A stretch of DNA of 64,000 nt from Neocallimastix lanati (nom. inval.) (GCA_016946835.1 JACVTC010000055.1:731001-795000); one strand, 5' to 3'; shown: positions 42,473-58,668, counted from the first letter of the stretch. The notes: a model not told the origin generated them from the sequence alone. Numbers and translations: made by a program.

Positions 42473-42848
42473 CCCAATAAGATACATAGTAGCTCACTTG
42501 GTAATTCCGTATTAGTCAGAAATATTTCTTTTAAAGAATTTAACTACACACATATGTACCCATATGTAAGGAATTCCATTGTAAATATATTATATTAAAT
42601 GACAGTACTTGAGTAACCCTCTCGCAGGACCATAGTTAGGACAGTATCATGTCTATATTACTTAGGAGATTAAGAATAATATGAATTTAAGGGAAGGGAA
42701 AACACCTACCTGTAACCCTTACTACCATATTCCTTAAAAATCTCTTGTGAATAAAACGGGAAATGGTTAAAGGGTGGGACCGAACCAGGAGCCTTATGAT
42801 AGTCCACAAACAAGCAACCAAGAAAGAACCTGATTTGATTTATGTCTT
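42473..42848 (-). repeat. SINE-like dispersed repeat with tRNA-like head, copy 2
   Basis: Second copy of the repeat at 14737-15126, same orientation. On the minus strand the B-box-like part reads CCTGGTTCGGTCCCACCC (near 42775-42792), preceded by an A-box-like TGGTTGCTTGTTTGTGG. The body shares long near-identical stretches with copy 1, such as ACAGTATCATGTCTATATTA and GTAACCCTTACTA. Confidence 0.5.
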
Positions 42849-43236
42849 ACCAAGAAACTTAATCATAAATTATTAAATAATTTTTAAAATATGATTTATA
42901 TTAATTAATGAATTATTTATATAAATTCTATAAATTGTTTCTTATGTTTTTTGATTATTATTAAATTAAATATTTAAATAATAATAAGAGAAACTATAAC
43001 AAAATAAATAAATAATAATAATAATAACAATTATTATAATTATTATTATAATAATATCTCTAAAAAAATTTGGCAATATAACCAATAATAAAATGAAAAA
43101 AAAAAATAAAATAAAAATAAAAATAATAAAAAAAATAAATAAAATAAAATATATATATAAATTTATTTATAATATAATAAGAAAAAATAAAAAATTTAAA
43201 TAAAAAATAAATAAATATTTTTATAAATTTATTATA

Positions 43237-43278
<42 letters not shown>

Positions 43279-44089
43279 TTTAAATAAAAAAAAAAAGTTA
43301 AAAAAGAAACTAATATTAATTTTTAAAATTAATAATTTGTATTTGATGAATTTCTATTTTTTTTTTTTTTTTTTTTTTTTATTTGTTTGTTTGTTTGTCT
43401 GCTTGCTTGCTTGCTTGCTTTGATTTTTATTGTTTTGTTTTTATTTATGTCCTTTAAATTGTTATATTTTTATATTTACAAAAAAAAAATTTTTTTTAAA
43501 AAAAATTATATATATAATTATTAATAATAATATAATAACATAGTACATATAAATATTAAATTAATTAATTCTATATTATTGTAATTAAATTTATTTATCT
43601 AAAAAAAAAAATAATAATAAAAATAAAAATAAAATAAAAAATATTTGAAAAATATTTATTATTCATATATATATATTTATTATTGTGATTTAAAATATCA
43701 TTAATGTATGTTATTTAATTTTGTTTTTTGTTTTCTTTCATATTAGAATTAAAAAAGAAATATTAATTAACAGTATTATTTTTTTTTCTATCATTATCTA
43801 ATACATTATTTAATTAGTTTACAGAATTATATTTCAAAAAGGCTATCGTAGTTACCATAGATATAAGAAAAGAAATCAAAAAGTTTTAAACTTAAAATTC
43901 TAACTTTAATAGTATTAAAGTTAAAACTACTATAGTTAATTTTTATAAATATTTAATATGAGAAGATAAATCACTCATTATATTATTTGGTACTACGATA
44001 ATGAAAACATTTTAAAAAAAAAATTTCTTAAAATGTTTATTTATTAATATATAATTGATTATAAAATATTTTATATTTATAAAAAAATA
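42849..44089. other. AT-rich spacer
   Basis: (TA)n near 43245-43275, a TTTG/CTTG tetranucleotide run at 43383-43420 (TTTGTTTG into CTTGCTTG), and short inverted words near 43840-43940. No gene. Confidence 0.6.
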
Positions 44090-44469
44090 GGGGAAGTGCA
44101 ATTCGAAAATTTTCATTTTGGAAAGTTGCATTTCAGAAAATTCGTATAAAATATTTTTTTTTTTTTTTTTTTTTTTTTGAAAGTTATATTTTTCAAAGGT
44201 GTATTTCGCATAATTTTAATAAAAAGATAAATAAATAATAAAATAGATAAATAATATATTTGTTTTAATATATAAGAAAATAAAAATTTTATAAATAATA
44301 AATTTATAATAATATATAAGTAAATAAAAAATTATAAATAATAAATAATTAAATAGATATTTTTTATTTTTTTATTTTTTAATTTATTTAATAAAATAAA
44401 GTAACTAATAATTATAGAATTATTTTTCTTTTCATAGATTATTGAATCAATAAATAAAAACAATAATTG

Positions 44470-44543
<74 letters not shown>

Positions 44544-45240
44544 GTTAATTATTTTCTAAGTGAAAAATAAAAATTTTAAATATTTAAATATTAAATATTA
44601 AAAAAATGAAATATTTTAAAAGGGTTTTTATATAACTATATAATAAAATAATTTTTTTTTTACTAGATTATTTATAAGCATCTCTTTTATTAAGAATATT
44701 TACTAATATTTATTAAATTTTAAAAATTTTTATTAAAGTTTAAGATTATGTAAAATACTGCGCAAGAATTTGAAAGGTTTAATATGATCATTTAAATTAA
44801 TTATTTAAATATTATTTTTTAATTTCAATAATTATATCTTAAATCATTATTTTTATACCTCTTTTAAATTATTAATTTTATTTATATATAAAAATATAAT
44901 TTATAAAAATATAATTATTATTATTAATTATATATATTTTAAAAAGTTATAAAGTGTTTAAAAAGTGTGATAAAATATTTTATTTATTGATTCAATAATC
45001 TATGAAAAGAAAAATAGTTCTAAAATTATTAGTTTCTTTAATTATTAAATAAATTAAAATATATATATATATATATTTTATTTAATTATTTATTATTTAT
45101 TTATTTTTTATTTATTAATATATTATTATAAATTTACTATTTATTTATTTTATTATTTATTTATCCATTTATTAAATTTTGGTTAATCCACCTTTTCGAA
45201 ATAAAATTTTTATGTGAATTTTTCGAAATGCACTTCTCCC
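44090..45240. mobile_element. Foldback Mutator-like element B (1.15 kb)
   Basis: Left end GGGGAAGTGCAATTCG. Right end, reversed, GGGAGAAGTGCATTTCG. Inside each end lie further ATTTCG units followed by TTAATAAA..GATAAATAAATAATAAAATA, as in element A. The interior core at about 44665-44900 is shared with element A (for example AAAATACTGCGCAAG, then ATTTGAAAGGTTTAATATGA). An (AAT)n tract sits at 44480-44540. The flanking 9-mers do not match, so the target duplication is lost or the ends are slightly off. No transposase. Confidence 0.7.
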
Positions 45241-45354
45241 TTATTCTAATGTATAATTATTATATATATTTATTTTTAAATTTAGTTATTTATTTAGTTA
45301 TTTATTTAAATTATATATATTATTTATTTGTTATATTATTTATTTATTTATTTA

Positions 45355-45406
45355 TTATTAAAAGAGATTTTACGAAATGAAATTTTTCGAAATTTTCACA
45401 CTCAAA
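45355..45406. repeat. Solo right end of the CATTTCG family
   Basis: TTACGAAATGAAATTTTTCG followed by AAATTTTCACACTC reads, when reversed, GAGTGTGAAAATTTCG, closest to the left end of element A. No partner end found. Confidence 0.5.
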
Positions 45407-46090
45407 AAATTATAAACATAAAATTTAATTTCAATAGATATAGGATTAATATATATTTATACCAAAGCAACATAAAACAATATAATATTCTATCACTCTA
45501 TTTTATATCATGTTTAATTTTATTATGTTATTTAATATAATTTATAAATTAATGCTCAAGTCAAGTGATTTTTAAAAAATCCATTAATTAAAATTAAAGT
45601 TCTTATTTTCATTTTATATCATTAAGTTATGATATAGAATGAAATTATAACTTTAATTTATTATTATTTTTATTTTTTTATTAATATATTTTTTAAATTA
45701 AATAATAAATTTTGTTAGTATCATAAGATTAAAATTTAAATATCACAAAGGATATTTAATTAAACCATTAAATACTAAAAATGTAAACATAAAATTCATT
45801 AAAAATAATAAACACTATTAATTTTTGTCTTATGCTTTTATAAATACTAAATAAATAAATATTATGAACAAATTTTAGTATAATATATTTATTCTCTAAA
45901 TTAAATAAGGAATAAGATCGAATCTAGATATATCCTTTATCATTTAGTGGTGATATCCATGTTCTCTTTTTTGAAGGAAAAAGGTTATTAATTATATAAA
46001 ATAATAAAGTGAAGGTGTTTTAAAAATCTTTATTAATTTTATTTTAAGACTTATTTTATCATTACTTGTGAAGTAATAAAAAAAAATGTG
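45407..46090. other. AT-rich spacer
   Basis: No gene or repeat recognised. An AAGTTATGATATAG-type inverted word occurs near 45600-45640. Confidence 0.5.
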
Positions 46091-47950
46091 TTCTCAAGAA
46101 AAATTTCATTAATCAACAAAATTAAATTTTATTGTTACAAAGTATGGTTAATATTATGGATACCTTTATTGATGTAGAGTATTGGAATAATACGATGACT
46201 TGATTTAATAGAAAGCAAGGAATAGATAATAATTTTAAAAACTATTATTATTTTGATTCTTATCAAAGAAATGAAAATAATCAAAATAAATTGAGAAAAA
46301 AAAGTTGATATAAATTCTAATAAAAAAATTTTTTAAAGTTTAAAATTGTTTCTTTTATAATAAACCAGGACATGTTATAAATAATTGTCCTGAATATCAA
46401 TAAAATAAATAATTTAAATATAAAAAATATATTGAAAATTATGAAAATATAAAAATACGAAAAATAATTCTAATCGTATTTTAATCAAAATAATATTAAT
46501 AAATGAAGGTCAACTTAATAATTCCAAGGACAACACGTAAAACCATCTATTAATAATAGCAAGACTGTGTTATATGAAAATTTTTCATTTAATGACATTA
46601 ATAAACAAAATTTTGTTCAAAATAATATGAACGTACTTGACTCAAATGGTAATTTTAGATCAAATGATTAAATTTTAAATAATAATAATGACTTATTTTT
46701 TTTTTTTTTTTTTTTTTTTTTAGACTTGGCCTTCAGTCTCTCCTTTAAAAGTATCAGATTCTCAATGAATTCTTTGTCATACCATTTTGACATCGATGAG
46801 AACCTCTTTACAAGCAAAGCCAATATGAAAGGCATTCCCTATACGACGCTTTATACGACGAACTTCTTTTCAGTGATTTCTTGAACCTTCATCAAAAGGA
46901 GAAGAACCACTACACTCATCCTTTCACAGATAAAGTGATTTCTGCACTAATAAATTATATATAATCTAGCAGCAGTAATACTTATAATGGGGAGCGAACA
47001 TCAACTTTATTTATAGAAAATAACACTCTGGGAGGATAAAAATCACATCATATAAATTCAGGAGGTAGTAGTAGTCAATTCAGAAACCTTTATATGTGTT
47101 ATTAGCAAGAACTAATCATCAGGATAAAAACTGGAAAATTTTAACGACATAGTTGATAGTGAGATAAACCATAAAAAAAAATGCGAATTACTATAAAAAT
47201 TCTTTTATATTAATTAAGGAAAAAATTGATGAAATAAATCCTCAAGATTTGCAAAAACTAAATTAAAGAAATATATAATGATATTAAAAACAATGAAAAA
47301 CTAATCTCTACTAAGAAAATGATATTAAAAGAATCTAAAATATCTCCAAATGAAAAAAATACTAAAATTTTAGATACCCCTAATAATAATGAATCAATAA
47401 ATAAAGTAAAAATTAATATGAAAGAAACTAAACCAAATAAAATTATGAAACATACAATTACAATTCTAGCAAGAACTACAAACAAAGAAAATTATAGTAT
47501 TTCGGGGGATCTTACTAACTCGAAATGTAATATTACATATGGGTAAGCTTTAGATATATGTCCTAAACTTCGAACTGAGTTATCTAAAGGATTGAAATTT
47601 GAAAAAATTAAAGTTGTTAATTCTATGGACGTTAGTGATTCTTTTAGCTCCTCTGTTAAAAACAAAAATTATTAAATTTTATTTAATGAAGATGATTTAG
47701 CTGTAATACATGTAATGGTGGATAACACTCAAGGTATTTTATTAATTGATTCAAGCAATAGGGGATTGGTCCAAACCAAAAAATATCGATGAATTAAGAT
47801 CATTCTTAGGCACGATTGAATATTATTATAAAATTTGTTAACAACTTCTCTAAATTACCTCCACCCTTAAATAAATTATTAAGAAAATATTATTCATTTA
47901 AATGGTACATTATGATTAGTATGTTAAGAGTAAGAAAATGATTTATCCAG
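46091..47950 (+). pseudogene. Ty3/gypsy retrotransposon relic: gag knuckle, protease region, RT/RNase H junction
   Basis: A CCHC-type knuckle is readable at about 46341-46403 (GHVINNCPEYQ; the second Cys position reads Tyr). From 46690 to 46960 lies a less AT-rich piece that may be an insertion. A frame at 47300-47700 reads through CNITYG, then LDICPKLRTELSKGL, a gypsy pre-protease motif, followed by a worn protease core (GILLIDSS at about 47731-47756). The frame from 47760 reads DWSKPKNIDELRSFLGTIEYY, then after a frameshift FVNNFSKLPPPLNKLLRK, the RT thumb/connection of gypsy elements. The catalytic RT core is missing, so there is a large internal deletion. Confidence 0.8.
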
Positions 47951-48456
47951 AATTAATTAAATAAAAGAATTTAAAGTAAATAAAAATTACAGATGAAGAA
48001 ATTAATAATAAGAGTAATAATAATAAAGAAAAATCAAATTCAGAGATAGAAGTCTTTATGGAAAAAAATATAAGGGTAGATAATGATTTAAATAATTTTT
48101 TAATTTCATCAAATAATAAAAATTTTAATGAACTTTATAATTCTATAAATTATATAAAATTTCAGATTTTTTTTTAAAAAAAAATTTTTTTAATCTTGAA
48201 AAACAGAGGGTAAAAAAATATGGATATATAGAAAATTTTGAAAATGAATTTTTTTTTTTTTTTTTTTTTTACAGGCGCAATATTGTGAACTTTAATCTTT
48301 ATATATTTATTCATTTATTAATTAATTACATAAATTTTTTTATTTATTCAAAAAAAAAAAATAATAATAAATAAATAAATAAATAAAAATAAATATTATT
48401 TGTCCAATTAGAACATAATAATATTTTAAATAGTAATGTGAAATTAAAGGCAATAT
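47951..48456. other. Decayed tail of the gypsy relic and spacer
   Basis: Lys/Asn/Glu-rich broken frames at 47990-48170, then poly(T) and (AAAT)n simple sequence. No functional gene. Confidence 0.45.
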
Positions 48457-48669
48457 AACAAACCTCACTTCCTTATTACTTATTCCAGATTAGGATTTTA
48501 ATTGACTATCTGAAATAAATTATGGTCTAGATTTGGAGTTTCTACGTTTAAAATGCTGTAAGACTAACGAGCAGGGGCCAATGTCTCTAAAGGAGAAGAC
48601 CATAATTTCTTTCAGATAGTCAATTCAAACCCTAATCCGAAATAATTAACATGGAGGTGAGGTCCGTTG
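48457..48669. mobile_element. Short palindromic MITE
   Basis: About 210 bp that folds back on itself. The left arm 48487-48528 (contains AATTGACTATCTGAAATAAA) pairs with the right arm 48597-48639 (contains TTTCTTTCAGATAGTCAATT). The outer ends AACAAACCTCAC and GTGAGGTCCGTT also pair. The central ~65 bp is unpaired. No ORF. Base composition is more balanced than its surroundings. Confidence 0.7.
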
Positions 48670-48715
48670 CATATGAACTTTTTCCTGAATTTATTTATAC
48701 AAGTTATAATTACGG

Positions 48716-48781
<66 letters not shown>

Positions 48782-49296
48782 TATAGAAAAAGCTTTACTA
48801 TTAATATATGTATAAATGAAAATTTTATTTGATTATATATTACATTTTACTAATAATATGAAATTTTTAAATTAAAAATTTCAATAACAATAATAAGTTT
48901 TAATTGTTTTAATTTATCTTTTCTTTTATTTTTTTTACTTATTTAAAAAAGAATTTTCTTTTATTCTTTTTTTTTTTTTTTTCTTAATATTTTTATACTT
49001 TGGTGATTTTTATTAAATTCTTATTACTTAATTTAATAAAAGAATAAAAGAATATTCTTATTTCTTTTTATTTTTATTTAAATAATTTTTTTTTTCTTTT
49101 TTTTGATTCTTCTTTTTTATTTGAAAAAGTATAAAACAAAATAAAACAAAAAGCTGTCAATCAAACAATAATAATAATAATAAAGAAAAAAAATAGAACA
49201 ATTATAGTAATAACAAAAGTTCAAATAAAAATAAATAATTAATTATTACTAATTTTATTTTTAAATAATTATTATTTATAAAGTAATAAAAAAAAA
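48670..49296. other. Spacer upstream of the M13 peptidase
   Basis: A 39-base poly(A) running into (TA)n at 48721-48785, then poly(T)/TTCTT-rich sequence. Likely includes the promoter and 5' UTR of the following gene. Confidence 0.6.
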
Positions 49297-53528
<4,232 letters not shown>

Positions 53529-53947
53529 AATAAAAATTTTAATAAAATAAAAATAAAAAATAAAAGATAAAAAATAAGATTAAAGAAATAAAATAAAAAT
53601 AAAAATAAAATAAAAATAAAAAATAAAAATAAAAAATAAGATTAAAAAAATAAAATAAAAATAAAAATAAAATAAAATAAATCCTATATATAATAAAATA
53701 GGAAAATCAATATAAAAAATTTAAATAAAAAATAATAAAAAGTATTATTATAAATTTTTATTATAAAAGAATATTTTCATATAGATTATATAAAGATTAT
53801 TTCATTTTTAATTTATTAATATAAATAATTTTTGAAATACTTTATGTATGTAATAAAAATGTAGTAAAAATATTTAATTCCTTCTATATTCCTTAGTGAT
53901 ACTGAAAAATATATGAATTATGAAGTATCATCATTAACAAAATACCT

Positions 53948-53996
<49 letters not shown>

Positions 53997-54511
53997 CAAT
54001 ACCTTTTATATTTGTTCGTTAAGACGTATGTATATATAATAATTAATTAAATTATTATATATATATACATTTGAATGAACAAAGTTTATTTAAAATAGTT
54101 ATCTACTAAAATTGTTAAATTTAATAATTAAGTTTAAATATTATATGGTTTTATTATTAAAATTTGTATTAAATAATAATATCTGATAATAATATTTTTA
54201 AATTGTAAATTATCTTGAATTATTTGATTCATTTTTTTTTTTTTTTTTTTTTTTTTAGACTATCCCTTGTAAGTCTTGATCATATCATCCCAGCCACAAC
54301 AGACAACTAATATCAGACAAACTTTATAGCGGGTGTATCAGGATACAACAAAGTGCTCCCATGCCATACCATTTCGGCGTCGACGCTCTCATTCACGGAT
54401 TACAGAACCACAAGAATTAGAGATGTTGGATACGGCAAGTCACAACCGCATACACTATAACATTATTATTTATTTACTACATTACCTTTCTCCAAATTAG
54501 GAAATCTATGA
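53529..54511. other. Spacer with a non-AT patch of possible retroelement origin
   Basis: 3' flank of the peptidase with AAAAATAA simple sequence and a poly(A) run of ~45 bases (53956). From 54258 to 54450, directly after a poly(T), composition becomes balanced (TTTCGGCGTCGACGCTCTC). It weakly echoes the patch at 46720-46960, which also follows poly(T) and starts TAGACT. Possibly a degenerate transposon piece; not assigned. Confidence 0.4.
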
Positions 54512-54882
54512 TATAAAACAAATATGTGTAGTAACATATTTGTATATTTAATAATAATTATTAAATATTAAATTTATATCTTTTTGATAATAATTATTTT
54601 ATTTTATTTTATTTCAATATGTAATATTATAATTATAATAATTATAATACTTTAATTCATATAAAATTTATATAGTTCTATATATTAGAATATATAATTA
54701 ATAGATTACCTATTTCTTATAAATAGATTAAATTATTTATATTAGAAATAGAGGACTCTCTTGTAAATTTTTAGGAATTAGAATTATTATTTTAATTGTA
54801 CGAATATTATAATTTTATTAATAAAATTTACTAAACTACCATTATTTAAAACCCACTGCTTATAAATTATTGCGCATAAAAG

Positions 54883-55646
54883 TGGGAGTATTGCATTTCG
54901 ACATAATTTATGTTTGATTATTTATTCATGTATTACAATGTGGCTTGTAAAAATAAATGAATAGGAATAGGGTTAAATTTATTTTTGTTTTTATTTTTAT
55001 TTTTATTTTTTAATTTAATTTTAATAGCATTTACAGTAAAAATATATATATATATATATATATAAAATAAAAAAAAATAAATAAAAAATAAAAAAAATAA
55101 ATAATAAAGTAAAATAAAAAATATAAAAAAATAAATAATAAAATAAAATATAAAATATAAAATTAAAAAAGAATGAAAGTAAATATAATAATAATATTAT
55201 AGTTACACCAAAAATTTTGCATTGTGATTTTGAAAAAAGTATATCCAATGCTTCCATTAAAATATTTCATAATATTACTATTAAATATTGTGTATGGCTT
55301 TATAAAAGATCGTTAGAAGTTCAAAAAAATAAATTATGTTATAATGAAGTTGAAAATAATCATAAGATTTATTTAAAATGGAAAGGTTTTATTATTAAAA
55401 TATCTAATAATAAAATATAATAATAAAATAAAATTAAAAAAAATAAAAATAAAAATAAAATAAAATTCTTAACAGAAAACTTATTTATTCTTTTATTTAT
55501 TCTTTTTTGTTTTTATTTTATTTTTTAATGCTAAAATACAATAAATAAAAATATACGTTGAAAATAGTGGCGTATTACATATATTTTACACATTGTACAA
55601 AATTTATGATGATTATACATAAATTATGTCGAAATGCTTCACATTC
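54883..55646. mobile_element. Mutator-like element C (764 bp) with 8-bp target duplication
   Basis: Flanked by CATAAAAG on both sides (54875-54882, 55647-55654). The terminal inverted repeats include a perfect 20-bp match, GCATTTCGACATAATTTATG at 54893-54912 and its reverse complement at 55618-55637. The outermost bases are TGGGAGTATT on the left and GAATGTGAA (reversed) on the right. It splits repeat R1; the copy of R1 at 61.8 kb has the site unfilled. The interior holds a transposase remnant. Ends match the family of elements A, B and the 7.8 kb end. Confidence 0.85.
55202..55420 (+). pseudogene. MULE transposase fragment inside element C
   Basis: A ~70-residue frame reads PKILHCDFEKSISNASIKIF, then IKYCVWLYKRSLEVQKN and NEVENNHKIYLKW. 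The FEKxISNA..F....I.YCxWHYKR pattern is that of the MULE transposase domain after its second acidic residue; here the usual His is Leu (VWLYKR). Preceding and following domains are absent, so the element cannot move itself. Confidence 0.6.
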
Positions 55647-55680
55647 CATAAAAGTCCCGCATATCATCTATCCTAACACG

Positions 55681-56363
55681 TGATGAACACGCGAATACAT
55701 TAACTAATGAGGATTTACAATATACAGGAATCACCCCGCTTCAGGCAATGTATACGTACAACTGAGAAGCACGATCATAGACGATGATTTGTTCGATTTA
55801 GGGTTAGGCTGTCAAATGGTTTATAATGGGTGGAAAGGTGGAATTGAACTCCGGACTATTGACCCCAGGGTTATTTGATTCATTTTGAATCAAAATCCAA
55901 GGAGAATAAACGATAAAGGATAAATTTAAATATGTTATTTGTTTCTATAAATTTCATTTACTATACATTAATTTAAATAAAAATTATTGACTTTAATTAA
56001 CACTACGCCACGATCTATTATTTATACTATAAAATATTATATTTAAATAAGTAAATAAAATACAGTTTTAATAGCAAAAAAAAAATAATTATATAATATT
56101 TATTAATAAAAATTTTAATAACAATTATAAGAAAAAGATATTTATTTTAAGTATTAATTATTTATGTTTATCATAAATATTTATTATAAATAATGATCCT
56201 TTACTATTTATAATAATTATTAAATAGAGTAGTTTTTATGTAATCTAATATTATTAAATGGACCCTTACTAAACAACGCCACAATCTTTCTTTTTAAAAA
56301 AAAATATATATATATATAGATATATAGATATATTATAAAATAATTGGTTTCAATATATAAATA

Positions 56364-56401
<38 letters not shown>

Positions 56402-57585
56402 TGGATTTAAATAATAAAATGATTATTTGATCTTGATCTTAATTATTAGTATGAATTATTATTAATTTTACAAATAAAAATAAACATGGCGTTTAATATA
56501 AAAAAAAAAAATTGAAGTATATCCTTAAATCCTTAAATATTAAATATTATGGAAATTAAAAATCAACATTTTTAACTTACCAGCTGATACATTATTAATG
56601 TATCTATAAACTATTAGCTAAATATCAATAAATTTTTTAAAATTTTTTTTTTTTTTTTATTTTTTATTTTATTTTATTATATTTTATTTTAAACAAAAAG
56701 AAATTATTTATTTTTAAAATTAAACATTATTGGTTATAATACATCCAATCATTAATTTATATATATAGATTTTTGGATTATCAAAATGAAGTATCAAAAA
56801 AACATTGAAATTATATATTATTTGTATAAAATTAAATAATATATAGTTAGAATAAACAATATAGAAAAAATCTATTTATGATCAATTAGTAATTAATTAG
56901 TAATTTAATTTATATTAAAAAAAATAATAATAAAATCTTTTTTTTAAAATTTTTATAAAAAGCTTTAAAAATGATGAATTTTTAATTTTTTTTTTTTTTT
57001 ATTTTATTTCTACACGAAAAGTAATTTATAAAGTAAAGTATTACATTTTTATGTATTATAATTTCAATATTAGTAATAAATAGAATAGATTAACTAAATA
57101 TATAAATTCTATTAAATAAAATAAAATAAAAATAAAAATTCACTGTATAATAAATAGTCAAATTATAAATTTTATTTTTCCTTTTTTACTTTTTAAAAAG
57201 AAGAAACTAACATATTTATATATATATATATAATATTATTATTAATATTATTATTAAAATTCTATAATTTAAAATATATATATTCAATATTATTTATATA
57301 ATTATATAATGTGAATTATTATTCATAAACGAAATTTTTATAATATCCAAATAAATTGGTGACATTACAAACTTTTTTTTTTTTTTTCTTGTACCAAAAA
57401 ATATATATATTTATTATATCTCTTAACAATGTATATTCTATATACTTTTTATATATTATCAATACAAACGAACAAATAATGATGATAATGATAATGTTAT
57501 TATTAATATAATTTACATTAAAATTATAATAATAGTTAATTTAAACTTTAAAAGTAAAAGTTAAAAAAAGAAAAAAAGAAAAAAA
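55681..57585. other. Spacer upstream of the ASADH gene; tRNA-like patch at 55840-55880
   Basis: 55681-55915 is less AT-rich. Its minus strand contains GGAGTTCAATTCCACC, which resembles a tRNA T-arm/B-box, but no acceptor or D-arm pairs with it. The rest is AT-rich with poly(A) at 56366-56400 and (TA)n. The end next to 57586 carries the promoter and the A-rich leader (AAAAAGAAAAAAAATG) of the next gene. Confidence 0.45.
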
Positions 57586-58668
57586 ATGTCTCAAAAAGTA
57601 TATGTTGGTATTTTAGGTGCTACTGGTACCGTTGGTCAACGTTTCATTGCCTTATTAGAAAACCACCCAATTTTTGAAATTAAGGCCATTGGTGCTTCCT
57701 CTAGATCTGCAGGAAGAGTTTACTCTGAATGTACTGAAAGAACCTGGAAAATGACCACTGAAATTCCAGAAAATATTAAGAATATGACCATTGTTCCATG
57801 TGAACCAGAACATTTCAAGGGTTGTAGACTTATTTTCTCTGGTTTAGATGCTGCTGTTGCTGGTGAAATTGAAACTAACTTTGCCAACGCTGGTTACGCT
57901 GTCTTCTCTAACGCTAAGAATCACAGAATGAATCCATTAGTTCCATTATTAGTTCCAACTGCCAATACTGAACATTTTGAAGTTATTAAGTACCAACAAG
58001 AAAAGTATGGTTACAAAACTGGTATGATTGTTACCAATGCCAACTGTGCCTCTACTGGTTTAGTTATTGTCTTAAAGGCCTTACAAAATGCCTTTGGTCC
58101 AATCTCTAGAGCCATGGTTCACACTTTACAAGCCATTAGTGGTGCAGGTTACCCAGGTGTTCCCTCCTTAGATATCATTGATAATGTTGTTCCATTCATT
58201 GGAGGTGAAGAAGAAAAGGTAGAATCTGAAGCCTTAAAGATGCTCGGTACCGTTGATCCAGAAACTCATGAATTTGTTCACTTAAAGAACATGAAGATTT
58301 CAGCTCACTGTAACAGAGTTCCAGTAGTTGATGGACATGTCACCAACTTATCTATTGAATTTGAAAAGAAACCAGCTCCAAGTGTTGAAGAAGTTAAGAA
58401 GGTCTTAAGAGAATACACTTGTGAAGCTCAAACCTTAAAGTGTCCATCTGCTCCAAAAGAATGTATTATTGTTAAAGACAGTCCAGACAGACCACAACCA
58501 AGACTTGACCGTGATAGATATGGTGGTTTAGCTGTTACTGTTGGTCGTGTCAGAGAATGTCCAATCTTTGACATTAAGTTATCCTTATTAATTCACAATA
58601 CTATTTTAGGTGCTGCCGGTAGTAGTATCTTAAATGCAGAAGTTGCTGTTGCTAAGGGAATCTTTTAA
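57586..58668 (+). CDS. HOM2: Aspartate-semialdehyde dehydrogenase
   Basis: Single-exon 360-residue enzyme, normal length for fungal HOM2. It reduces L-aspartyl-4-phosphate to aspartate semialdehyde with NADPH in the shared route to threonine, methionine and (by the DAP or homoserine branch) related amino acids; cytosolic. NADP-binding loop GATGTVGQ (11-18), catalytic Cys in TNANCASTG (Cys154), GAGYPGVPSLD, and the active-site HCNRVPVVDGH (His241, Arg244). All key residues are present, so it should be active. The start ATG follows an A-rich leader. Codon choice is strikingly different from the neighbours: many C- and G-ending codons (GCC, GTC, ACC, AAG), as expected for a strongly expressed gene. 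No introns. No pathway partner nearby. Confidence 0.97.
   Translation: MSQKVYVGILGATGTVGQRFIALLENHPIFEIKAIGASSRSAGRVYSECTERTWKMTTEIPENIKNMTIVPCEPEHFKGCRLIFSGLDAAVAGEIETNFANAGYAVFSNAKNHRMNPLVPLLVPTANTEHFEVIKYQQEKYGYKTGMIVTNANCASTGLVIVLKALQNAFGPISRAMVHTLQAISGAGYPGVPSLDIIDNVVPFIGGEEEKVESEALKMLGTVDPETHEFVHLKNMKISAHCNRVPVVDGHVTNLSIEFEKKPAPSVEEVKKVLREYTCEAQTLKCPSAPKECIIVKDSPDRPQPRLDRDRYGGLAVTVGRVRECPIFDIKLSLLIHNTILGAAGSSILNAEVAVAKGIF

Larger units (their letters stand above)
54512..55680 (+). repeat. Dispersed repeat R1, copy 1 (split by an insertion)
   Basis: 54512-54858 plus 55647-55680 match 61446-61835 at high identity. Shared anchors are ACAAATATGTGTAGTAACAT at the start, TTAGAAATAGAGGACT in the middle, and AAAGTCCCGCATATC at the end. 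In copy 1 the end of the repeat is separated from the rest by the 764-bp element at 54883-55646. Nature of the repeat unknown. Confidence 0.75.

Noticed and set aside
44090-45240. Target duplication for element B
   Set aside because: The flanking 9-mers (AAAAAAATA and TTATTCTAA) do not match, so none is claimed.
55840-55880. tRNA gene on the minus strand
   Set aside because: Only a T-arm/B-box-like word (GGAGTTCAATTCC) is present; acceptor and D arms do not pair. Kept as a tRNA-like patch.
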